This document shows, in pieces, positions 1 to 5,038 of a stretch of 8,103 nucleotides of DNA. Source of the stretch: Truepera sp. (GTDB lineage Bacteria; Deinococcota; Deinococci; Deinococcales; Trueperaceae); the NCBI GenBank assembly GCA_018333775.1, contig JAGXSO010000068.1:1-8103 (forward strand), read 5' to 3'. The translations under genes and the position numbers were made by a program. Position 1 is the first letter of the stretch. Each line of letters begins with the position of its first letter. The notes under the pieces were generated by a model that was not told the origin of the DNA, searched no databases, and saw only the letters and a program-made list of their open reading frames with translations.

Positions 1-1
1 C

Positions 2-847
2 CCTGCCGAGATCATCCTAGGGCTAGGTGCTAGCCCGCAGGCGCTGGCAGCGTTGCGCACACAGCTTGGGCTCGAGCAGCCGCCGCTGACGCGCTTTGGC
101 TGGTGGCTGGCCGGTATGGTGCGGGGCGATTTTGGCCAGTCGCTCAACTACCACCGGCCGGTTGGCGAACTGATTTTGGCGCGGCTTGGTGTGTCGCTGC
201 CGCTAGCTCTGGCCGGTATGCTGCTAGCCTGCCTAATCGCTTTGCCCATCGGCATAATGGCCGCTCGCCGGCACGGCACCTGGGTAGATCCCGCCATCAT
301 CGCGCTGGCCCAGTTGGGCGCCGCCATCCCCTCGTTCTGGTTAGCGCTGCTGTTGATTTTGCTGTTTAGCGTCACGCTGGGCTGGCTCCCGGCCGGCGGG
401 TTTGTTCCCTGGGAGCGCAGCCCGTTGGGCTACCTGCACAGTTTGGCGCTGCCCGTGCTGGCGCTAGCGCTAGGGCAGGTCGCCCTCCTGACCCGGATGA
501 CCAGAGCGGCCCTGCTCGAGGTGTTGGCCCAAGACTACATCCGCACCGCCTGGGCCAAGGGTCTGCCAAGCCGCCAGGTCGTGAGCAAACATGCGCTGCG
601 CAACGCCATGATCACCATTATCACCAGCCTCGGCCTGAGCCTGGGGCAGGTGTTGGTGGGCGCTATCGTTATTGAGCAGGTCTTTTCGCTGCCGGGCTTA
701 GGGCGCTTGGCGCTGATCGCTATCGGCACCCGCGACTTTCCGCTGTTGCAAGGGCTGGTCCTGGTCTATGCCGGCACCATCGTGCTGATTAACTTCTTGG
801 TCGATGCCAGTTACAGCCTGCTCGATCCCCGGATCCGCTATGCCTAA
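2..847 (+). CDS. ABC transporter permease, DppB/OppB family (5' end outside window)
   Basis: This is an inner-membrane permease subunit of a dipeptide/oligopeptide/nickel-type ABC importer. The frame is open to the left edge: codons from base 2 give AEIILGLGASPQALAALRTQLGLEQP, which is the usual early extracytoplasmic part of this family. The TTG at 53 is therefore not the start; the true start and first membrane helix lie upstream. Several hydrophobic helices follow. The cytoplasmic EAA loop begins near base 533 (DYIRTAWAKGLPSRQVVSKHALRNA), the contact site for the ATPase subunit. The conserved C-terminal end (FLVDASYSLLDPRIRYA) is complete. The stop overlaps the next permease gene by 8 bp, so the two are almost certainly translationally coupled partners. 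The binding protein and ATPase genes are not in the window, so the substrate cannot be named. Confidence 0.93.
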   Translation, partial: PAEIILGLGASPQALAALRTQLGLEQPPLTRFGWWLAGMVRGDFGQSLNYHRPVGELILARLGVSLPLALAGMLLACLIALPIGIMAARRHGTWVDPAIIALAQLGAAIPSFWLALLLILLFSVTLGWLPAGGFVPWERSPLGYLHSLALPVLALALGQVALLTRMTRAALLEVLAQDYIRTAWAKGLPSRQVVSKHALRNAMITIITSLGLSLGQVLVGAIVIEQVFSLPGLGRLALIAIGTRDFPLLQGLVLVYAGTIVLINFLVDASYSLLDPRIRYA

Positions 848-1643
848 GCTGAACCTGCTCCTCGGCGGCCTGCTGGTCGGACTGGTCGTGGCTGCGGCGC
901 TGCTGAGTTGGGTCTGGCTCCCGCACGATCCCAACGCCATGAACTTTGCCCGGCAGCTCGAGCCCCCTAGCCATGAACACTGGCTCGGCACCGACAACTT
1001 CGGGCGGGACCTGTTCAGCCGTCTGCTGGTAGGTGCGCGCATGACGATGCTGGTCGGGTTCATCGCAGTGGGCTTGGCCATCAGCGTCGGCTGCTTATTG
1101 GGCGTGCTGGCCGGCTATCTGGGCGGGCTGCTTGATGAGGTCATGATGCGGCTGGCCGATGTGCTATTCGCCTTTCCGGCCATCTTGATGGCGCTGCTGC
1201 TGGCCGCTATCTTCGCCCCCGGCACGGCCACCGCTATGGCTGCTATCGGTATCGCCACGGTGCCGGTCTTTGCGCGGCTGATGCGCTCGAGCGTCCTAGT
1301 AGTCAAAGAGCAAGATTACCTGGAGGCCGGGCGCGCCCTGGGTGCTCACCATGGCCGGCTAATCGCGCGGCATATCTTGCCTAATGCCCTATCGCCCATC
1401 GTCGTGCAGGCCAGCCTGAGCCTGGCAGTAGCGGTCTTGGCCGAAGCCGCGCTGTCGTTCCTGGGGCTCGGCACGCCGCCGCGCACCCCGAGCTGGGGCA
1501 ACATGCTGCGCGAAGCTCAGGGCTTTATGGCCCTAAGCCCTTATCCGGCCCTGGTGCCGGGTCTAGCTATCATGATCACGGTGCTGGGTTGGAACCTGCT
1601 GGGCGACGGCCTGCGCGACCGGCTCGACCCGCGGAGCGGATGA
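840..1643 (+). CDS. ABC transporter permease, DppC/OppC family
   Basis: This is the second permease of the same peptide-type ABC importer, 267 aa. The ATG at 840 was chosen because it lies inside the end of the upstream gene (ATGCCTAA, 8 bp overlap) and gives a normal short N-terminus leading into the first membrane helix (residues about 5-28). An upstream in-frame GTG at 804 would only add residues encoded inside the partner gene. The family signature HWLGTDNFGRDLFSRLL is at residues 47-63, with G50-T51-D52 intact. The EAA loop starts at about D159 (DYLEAGRALGAHHGRLIARHILPNALSP) and couples to the ATPase. The C-terminal signature ALSFLGLGTPPRTPSWGNML and the ending GDGLRDRLDP are both present. 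No strong Shine-Dalgarno is visible, which fits coupling to the upstream gene. The gene is intact and of normal length. Confidence 0.95.
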   Translation: MPKLNLLLGGLLVGLVVAAALLSWVWLPHDPNAMNFARQLEPPSHEHWLGTDNFGRDLFSRLLVGARMTMLVGFIAVGLAISVGCLLGVLAGYLGGLLDEVMMRLADVLFAFPAILMALLLAAIFAPGTATAMAAIGIATVPVFARLMRSSVLVVKEQDYLEAGRALGAHHGRLIARHILPNALSPIVVQASLSLAVAVLAEAALSFLGLGTPPRTPSWGNMLREAQGFMALSPYPALVPGLAIMITVLGWNLLGDGLRDRLDPRSG

Positions 1644-2809
1644 TGGGGGAGACCCTTACGCCGCGAGCGCTGACGCGCCGCCTCAAACGCCACCTGTATA
1701 AGGCCCCGCAGCGCTTTATGGCGGTCTGCGCGCCGGGGTTAGAGCCCTATCTGCTTAGCGAGGTGCAGGCGCTGGGGGTGAGCGAGGCCGTGCCGGTCAG
1801 CGGCGGGGTGGAGTTTGTCGGCCCGCTCGACCTAATTTATGCCGCCAACCTCTGGCTCCGCACCGCGCACCGCGTGCTGCTGCGCATCGATGACTTCTTG
1901 GCGCAGTCGTTGCCGATGCTCTATAACCGAGCGGGGCGTATCCCCTGGGAGCTCTATCTCGGCTTTAGCCCGACGGTAAGCCTGCGCATCAGCGCTAAGG
2001 CCTCGCGCTTACAGCAGGGCGCTGGGGTCGCTAATACCCTGTATCAAGCGATCCTGGCACGCCTCACGCCGTTGGGTCTCCAGCCGGTTCACACTGAAGA
2101 CGCCCCCTTGGAGATTTTGGTCAGGCTCTTCCAGGACCGCTGCACCCTCAGCCTTAACACCAGCGGTCTACATCTGCACAAGCGCGGCTACCGATTAGCC
2201 ACCGCCAAGGCGCCGCTGCGCGAGACGCTGGCGGCAGGCATCGCCATAGCCTGCCAGGCCGAGCGCTACGACCTCATCGTCGACCCGATGTGCGGCTCCG
2301 GTACGCTGCTCATTGAGGCCGGATTACTGGCGGCAGGCATCCCGCCCGGCGGACAGCGTAACTTTGCCTTCGAGCAGGCGCCGTTCTTTCAGCCAGGCAA
2401 GTGGCGGCGCCTTAAAGAGAGCGCTATCTCGCAGCGCCGACCCTCTCCGATTGTGCTTCTAGGCAGCGACCGTAACCCTGGGGCGGTGCGAGCGGCCCGG
2501 AGCAACGCGCACCGAGCGGGCCTGGAGCTTACCTTTAGCCAGGCCGATGCCCTGAGGCTCCCCTATGACGAGCTGAGCAAGCAAGGCGCCAGGCGGCTCC
2601 TGCTCTGCAACCTCCCTTACGGCCAGCGTGTCGAGGAGGGGCGCTTCAGGGGATTGATGGCGGTACTGCGCCGCGCTTGCCCCGGCTGGGACTATGCGCT
2701 CTTGGCCCAGCCGCACCAGCTCCGGGAGGCCGGGCTTAAGCCCACCCGGCAGCTAACGCTTAACAACGGCGGGATTCCGGTCATGCTGCTGATAGGGCGC
2801 TTAGGCTAG
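1643..2809 (+). CDS. THUMP-domain class I SAM-dependent RNA methyltransferase (RlmL/Trm14-like, COG0116)
   Basis: This protein (388 aa) is probably a guanine-N2 methyltransferase of rRNA or tRNA. The order is an N-terminal ferredoxin-like part (FMAVCAPGLEPYLLSEVQALG, about residues 24-45), a THUMP RNA-binding region (to about 175), then HLHKRGYRLATAKAPLRETLAA, the usual linker into the catalytic domain. SAM-binding motif I is DPMCGSGT at 214-221. The acidic residue closing strand 2 is D276 in GSDRNPGAVRAARSNA. The catalytic motif is NLPY at 323-326; most relatives have NPPY. ATGATG at 1640-1645 offers two starts. The ATG at 1643 was preferred because GGAG (1633-1636) lies 6 nt before it; the ATG at 1640 would make an ATGA overlap with the permease stop. 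Coupling to a transporter operon is odd and probably not functional. rRNA (RlmL) versus tRNA (TrmN) specificity cannot be read from the sequence. Confidence 0.9.
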   Translation: MGETLTPRALTRRLKRHLYKAPQRFMAVCAPGLEPYLLSEVQALGVSEAVPVSGGVEFVGPLDLIYAANLWLRTAHRVLLRIDDFLAQSLPMLYNRAGRIPWELYLGFSPTVSLRISAKASRLQQGAGVANTLYQAILARLTPLGLQPVHTEDAPLEILVRLFQDRCTLSLNTSGLHLHKRGYRLATAKAPLRETLAAGIAIACQAERYDLIVDPMCGSGTLLIEAGLLAAGIPPGGQRNFAFEQAPFFQPGKWRRLKESAISQRRPSPIVLLGSDRNPGAVRAARSNAHRAGLELTFSQADALRLPYDELSKQGARRLLLCNLPYGQRVEEGRFRGLMAVLRRACPGWDYALLAQPHQLREAGLKPTRQLTLNNGGIPVMLLIGRLG

Positions 2810-2822
2810 TTAGCTTTGATTG

Positions 2823-2866
2823 GGTAGAGCACGCGGTCACGCTCTGCTAGCGTGCGATCATCTACC
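2823..2866. terminator. Long stem-loop between convergent genes, possible bidirectional terminator or 3'-end stabiliser
   Basis: GGTAGA (2823-2828) pairs with TCTACC (2861-2866), and the adjoining GCACGC (2829-2834) pairs with GCGTGC (2850-2855). This makes 12 base pairs with a GATCA bulge on the 3' side and a 15-nt loop. It starts 13 bp after the methyltransferase stop and lies before the end of the convergent HD-GYP gene. No T-run follows on either strand, so it is not a textbook intrinsic terminator. Confidence 0.45.
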
Positions 2867-2890
2867 AGGCCGACCCCTCGGGGCGAAGCC

Positions 2891-2903
2891 TCGACAGGCT
2901 CAG
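2891..2903 (-). repeat. Dispersed repeat core CTGAGCCTGTCGA
   Basis: Read on the minus strand this is CTGAGCCTGTCGA. It differs by one base from CTGAGCTTGTCGA at 4791-4803, 1.9 kb away. The flanks (CCCTCGGGGCGAAGCC on the plus strand) are also palindrome-like. The core resembles a short intergenic repeat seen in many bacterial genomes (recalled knowledge, not searched). It lies within the convergent gap, a typical position for such elements. Confidence 0.5.
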
Positions 2904-2921
2904 TGGGCGCACTCGCCAGCC

Positions 2922-3986
2922 TCAGTTTGCCCTGCCCGCTTGGTAGAGCTGCTCAAACAGCGGCACCAGCTGCGGGTCGAACTGACTACCCGCGCCCTCG
3001 CTGAGGTAGGCCATGGCCTGCTCCGCTGGGATCGGCCCGCGATAGGGCCGTGCGCTGGTTAGCGCCTCAAAGACATCGACGATGGCGATGATGCGGCTCA
3101 GCAGCGGGATGCGGTCGCCTGACAGGCCGAGCGGGTAGCCCGCGCCGTCCCAGCGCTCGTGGTGCGCGCGGACCGCCTCGGCCAGCGGGGCAAAGTCCGG
3201 CGAGATCGACTCCAGCAGCTCTGCGCCATAAGCGGCATGGCGCTTAATCTGGCTGTACTCCTCTGCGGTAAGCGTCCCCGGCTTAAGCAAGATGCGCTCC
3301 GGCACGGCGATCTTGCCGAGGTCATGAAGCAGTGCGCTCCAGTAGAGGAGCTCTTGCTGCTGCTCGTTGAAACCGAGCGCGGTACCCAGCAGCAGCGAAT
3401 TGTGAGCTACGCGCTCGCAATGCCCCTTGGTCGGCTCATCGCGCACCTCCACGGTGAGCGCTAAGCTCGACAGGACGCGGATATACATCTCCGACAGGCG
3501 GTCGGCCTTGGACTCAACCGCCATTAGGCGGCGATTGAAAAGGTGGCTGGCATAACCGGCCAGCGCTCCGAACACCGCGAAGAACGCCGTCCGCGAGAGC
3601 CACTGGACCGCCGTTTGCAGCTCTCCGGTGGCCGTATTCAGCGGCATCAACGGGCCTAACGTCAGGCCGGCTACCAGCGCCACGATCACCGCGCCCGGCA
3701 CCGTGAAGAGCCAAGCCGTCAGCAGGATGGGGAGGTACATGAGTTGGCTATAGGCGCTCTCGGCGCCCCCGGCTGCAATAACGACGGCGGCCACCAGCGC
3801 CACTAACGCCGTCACGGCTAAGGCGCCCAGCCAGCGCAGGCTTAAGCCCTGCTTAGCAGCGGCCCGATGAGCCCGCGGCACAGCCCAGCGGATCATGAGC
3901 CGACCCCCGCCGTCACGGCGCACTTTAAGGAGAGGCTGCTGCCCGTTGCGCGTTGTGATGCATAAAGTAAAGGCTCCACGTGCCAC
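2922..3986 (-). CDS. Membrane-anchored HD-GYP domain protein, probable c-di-GMP phosphodiesterase
   Basis: This 354-aa protein probably hydrolyses cyclic di-GMP, acting on the cytoplasmic side of the membrane. The N-terminal half has a basic segment (1-50) and hydrophobic helices at about 51-73, 82-116 and 130-149, a sensor region of unrecognised type. A short linker leads to the HD-GYP domain (about 170-350). All metal/catalytic signatures are present: GHCERV (H189), HDLGKIAVP (H221-D222), H250, HHERWDGAGYP (H275-H276 and GYP at 283-285), and D304 in IVDVFEALTSARPYR. No GGDEF domain is fused. The start is the GTG at 3986, preceded 2 nt away by AAAGGAG; an alternative ATG at 3896 (residue 31) would keep every helix. 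The Shine-Dalgarno and start lie in a hairpin at the end of a long structured leader. The gene is convergent with the methyltransferase. Confidence 0.93.
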   Translation of the reverse strand: MARGAFTLCITTRNGQQPLLKVRRDGGGRLMIRWAVPRAHRAAAKQGLSLRWLGALAVTALVALVAAVVIAAGGAESAYSQLMYLPILLTAWLFTVPGAVIVALVAGLTLGPLMPLNTATGELQTAVQWLSRTAFFAVFGALAGYASHLFNRRLMAVESKADRLSEMYIRVLSSLALTVEVRDEPTKGHCERVAHNSLLLGTALGFNEQQQELLYWSALLHDLGKIAVPERILLKPGTLTAEEYSQIKRHAAYGAELLESISPDFAPLAEAVRAHHERWDGAGYPLGLSGDRIPLLSRIIAIVDVFEALTSARPYRGPIPAEQAMAYLSEGAGSQFDPQLVPLFEQLYQAGRAN

Positions 3987-4005
3987 GTCTCCTTTCGACG
4001 TGACA
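3981..4005 (-). promoter_or_regulatory. Translation-initiation hairpin: SD in the loop, GTG start in the stem
   Basis: On the minus strand TGTCACGTC (4005-3997) pairs with GACGTGGCA (3989-3981). This is nine pairs including one G-U, around a 7-nt loop GAAAGGA (3996-3990). The loop holds the AAAGGA Shine-Dalgarno, and the GTG start (3986-3984) is buried in the 3' arm. Folded, the mRNA would expose the SD but hide the start codon. A-N-GGA in a hairpin loop is also the known binding arrangement for CsrA/RsmA proteins, but whether this genome has CsrA cannot be seen. Confidence 0.6.
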
Positions 4006-4159
4006 GCAGAGTAGCAGGGGAGCGCTTAGAAAACGTATATAAGCCCTCCCTGCCGGGATATTTAGGCTTTACCAGAGGACTGCTAAAACTGCCCTGGCCC
4101 TACTTGCGGTTAGTGATAGTAGCGGTAGATACTACGCTCTAGGCAAATCCTTCCGGCGC
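4006..4159. other. 3' part of the HD-GYP leader, no gene seen, two hairpins
   Basis: No coding frame stands out here. One hairpin is at 4121-4138 (AGCG plus TAG paired with CTA plus CGCT, with a 1-nt bulge). A second is at 4041-4069: outer AAGCC/GGCTT with inner TCCC/GGGA, followed on the minus strand by ATATACGTTTTCT. The second could be a weak attenuator, but the run after it is interrupted. The AT-rich boxes TATATA (4036-4041) and TAAATA (minus strand, about 4058-4063) have no convincing -35 partner. Confidence 0.35.
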
Positions 4160-4198
4160 CTAGCGCGGCTCCATCCCCGCCCAGCGGGTTTCGATCAT
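4160..4198 (-). CDS. Possible 12-residue leader peptide (uORF)
   Basis: An ATG at 4198 opens a 12-codon frame (MIETRWAGMEPR) ending in TAG at 4162-4160. It is preceded by AGGGAG (4210-4205) with a 6-nt spacer, the best-placed Shine-Dalgarno in the leader. It lies about 170 nt before the HD-GYP start. The peptide has no run of one amino acid, so it does not look like a classic attenuation peptide. With such a short frame chance is possible; the ribosome site, not the peptide, is the evidence. Confidence 0.25.
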   Translation of the reverse strand: MIETRWAGMEPR

Positions 4199-4204
4199 GT
4201 GGCT

Positions 4205-4471
4205 CTCCCTTTCTCTTCCTTGTCTCCCACTCAGCTCCCGGTCTCCCAACCGGCTTGAGTCTCCCAACCCAAAAGAGCTAAGACGCCAAGCAGCTAACCC
4301 TGCTTAGAGTAACCACCTGTTGTCTGTAGTGGGGCGCGTGAACCCGTAGGTTCTTCCCATGGCCGTTGCTCCCGTTCTCTTCCCTACAGCTAACTTTACT
4401 GCACCTGACGCTTAAGTTCTCCCAAACCGCGGGCGCCCGGTCCCTCTCGAGGTCTCCCAATCTCGAAAGTT
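4205..4471 (-). ncRNA. Candidate structured RNA (HD-GYP leader or small RNA) with repeated UGGGAG hexaloop hairpins
   Basis: Read on the minus strand, this gene-free stretch holds eight GGGAG motifs (plus-strand CTCCC at 4205, 4224, 4235, 4243, 4261, 4369, 4419 and 4454). Four lie in hairpins with the same U-[UGGGAG]-A loop: 4466-4447 (TCGAGAT/ACCTCGA, one mismatch), 4428-4415 (GGTT/AACT), 4272-4255 (TTGGGT/ACTCAA, one G-U) and 4253-4238 (CCGGT/ACCGG, perfect). Between them are GAACC-TACG-GGTTC (4353-4340), which makes the very stable C(UACG)G tetraloop only on this strand, and AAGCAG-GGTTAG-CTGCTT (4305-4288). In two of the four hairpins a pair is G-U on this strand but A-C on the other; one hairpin shows the reverse. 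Together this favours minus-strand transcription, into or ending before the HD-GYP gene. Multiple GGA loops resemble CsrB/RsmZ-type RNAs in design only. No Rfam family was recognised. Confidence 0.5.
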
Positions 4472-4477
4472 AGAGTG

Positions 4478-4506
4478 ATGTTAGCACGGCCTGGCTGGTT
4501 GTGCAA
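4478..4506 (-). promoter_or_regulatory. Promoter-like sequence upstream of the GGGAG-hairpin RNA
   Basis: On the minus strand TTGCAC (4506-4501), exactly 17 bp, then TAACAT (4483-4478). The -35 matches consensus at 3 of 6 and the -10 at 4 of 6, so it is moderate. Its value is its position: initiation about 7 nt downstream (about 4471) would put the first UGGGAG hairpin at the very 5' end of the transcript. A transcript running into the HD-GYP gene would then have a leader of about 485 nt. Confidence 0.4.
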
Positions 4507-4525
4507 GCCCCCCTGCGCCCTTAAA

Positions 4526-4550
4526 AGGATTGTCGTTGCAAGCTCTTCGC
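4526..4550. repeat. Partial copy of the TTGTCGTTGC repeat
   Basis: GGATTGTCGTTGCAAGC (4527-4543) closely matches the start of the element at 4702 (GGTTGTCGTTGCGAGG). Its palindromic partner is missing, so it looks like a decayed or truncated copy adjoining the larger element at 4552. Confidence 0.4.
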
Positions 4551-4551
4551 C

Positions 4552-4697
4552 TGTCATTGCGACCCTGAGGCAAAGCCGAAGGGGAAGCAATCTCGTCTTT
4601 CACGGTCAGGGCAAACTCCGCGAAACAGCCTCGCCAATAACGCCTCCGTTTGCGGCGATAGCGAGATCGCCACGGCGCTGCGCGCCTCGCGATGACA
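4552..4697. repeat. 146-bp inverted-repeat element (REP/MITE-like)
   Basis: The left end TGTCATTGCGA (4552-4562) and the right end TCGCGATGACA (4687-4697) are inverted copies with 10 of 11 matches. Inner arms also pair partly: AGCAATCTCG (4586-4595) against CGAGATCGCC (4662-4671). The ends match the familiar intergenic repeat type TGTCATTGCGAG...GAAGCAATCTC found in many bacterial genomes (recalled, not searched). Open frames crossing this region on both strands are translations of the repeat, not genes. No transposase lies inside, so any mobility would need a helper such as the RAYT at 6742. Confidence 0.6.
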
Positions 4698-4701
4698 AAA
4701 G

Positions 4702-4754
4702 GGTTGTCGTTGCGAGGAGCGCGCCAGCGCGACGAAGCAAACCCGATGACAACC
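4702..4754. repeat. 53-bp palindromic REP-like element
   Basis: GGTTGTC (4702-4708) is inverted as GACAACC (4748-4754). The interior has GCGAGGAGCGCG...CGCGACGAAGCAA, a second palindrome around GCCA. It is a compact member of the same family as the element at 4552, 4 bp away, in a head-to-tail cluster. Confidence 0.6.
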
Positions 4755-4787
4755 ATTTTCCCGCACACCCCACCCATCCCGAGGTTT

Positions 4788-4807
4788 GCCCTGAGCTTGT
4801 CGAATGG
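4788..4807 (+). repeat. Dispersed repeat with core CTGAGCTTGTCGA
   Basis: GCCCTGAGCTTGTCGAATGG carries the core at 4791-4803, shared with one mismatch with the inverted copy at 2891-2903. It is followed by the C/G-rich stretch 4811-4880 with further imperfect palindromes (GCTGCGTCTCTGCGGC, GCCGGCGCTCGCC). Translating it gives the FDKLRAN-like strings typical of frames over this repeat. Confidence 0.5.
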
Positions 4808-4903
4808 GTCGCTGCGTCTCTGCGGCGGTTCCCCACGCTGCGCTCGGGCCAGGCGCCATGACAAGGGGCTGCCGGCGCTCGCCACCTCAACTTGGTAAGG
4901 GAA

Positions 4904-4996
4904 AATCCCCCCGGCCTACGGCCTCCCCGTTAAACACCCGCGAGCGCGTGCTCCTCGACGAGAATCCCCCCGGCCTACGGCCTCCCCAGGGGGATT
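4904..4996. repeat. Two perfect 25-bp direct repeats, the second extended into a hairpin
   Basis: AAT, six C, then GGCCTACGGCCTCCCC occurs at 4904-4928 and again identically at 4963-4987, a 59-bp period. Each copy contains the small palindrome GGCC-TAC-GGCC. The second copy is completed by GGGGGATT (4989-4996), which pairs with AATCCCCC (4963-4970), closing a stem of 8 bp around the whole unit. It ends 8 bp before the -35 box of the TPR-regulator promoter, so it could act as an insulating structure or simply mark a repeat hot-spot. Confidence 0.7.
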
Positions 4997-5004
4997 GCTG
5001 CGGC

Positions 5005-5032
5005 TTGCGCCGTAGCTTACAGGGGCTATAAT
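5005..5032 (+). promoter_or_regulatory. Promoter of the TPR/winged-helix regulator, probably leaderless
   Basis: TTGCGC (5005-5010), 16 bp, then a perfect TATAAT (5027-5032). The GTG start of the coding region follows after 6 bp at 5039, exactly where transcription would begin, and no Shine-Dalgarno can fit. This is the arrangement known for leaderless mRNAs, which are abundant in Deinococcus and Thermus relatives. Confidence 0.65.
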
Positions 5033-5038
5033 GAGCCG

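Noticed and set aside
53..55. TTG at 53 as the start of the first permease gene
   Set aside because: The upstream codons from base 2 encode conserved family sequence in the same frame, so the gene begins outside the window.
1589..1642. TTG at 1589 as the start of the methyltransferase gene
   Set aside because: It would add an Arg/Pro-rich tail encoded within the permease gene; the ATG pair at 1640-1645 has an SD and fits the family.
4222..4230. Fifth GTCTCCCA copy as another hexaloop hairpin
   Set aside because: The flanks do not pair (only one G-C next to the loop), so it is counted as a motif but not as a hairpin.
4278..4460. Minus-strand 60-codon frame in the leader
   Set aside because: No ribosome site and no recognisable protein features; it overlaps the hairpin structures, which explain the sequence better.
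3987..4506. c-di-GMP riboswitch (GEMM-I/II) in front of the HD-GYP gene
   Set aside because: I looked for the conserved GEMM core and tetraloop-receptor sequence on the minus strand and did not find them. A covariance-model search would be decisive.
4475..4898. Several overlapping open frames on both strands of 60-134 codons
   Set aside because: They are translations of palindromic repeat elements (FDKLRAN-like strings), lack ribosome sites, and disagree in strand and frame.
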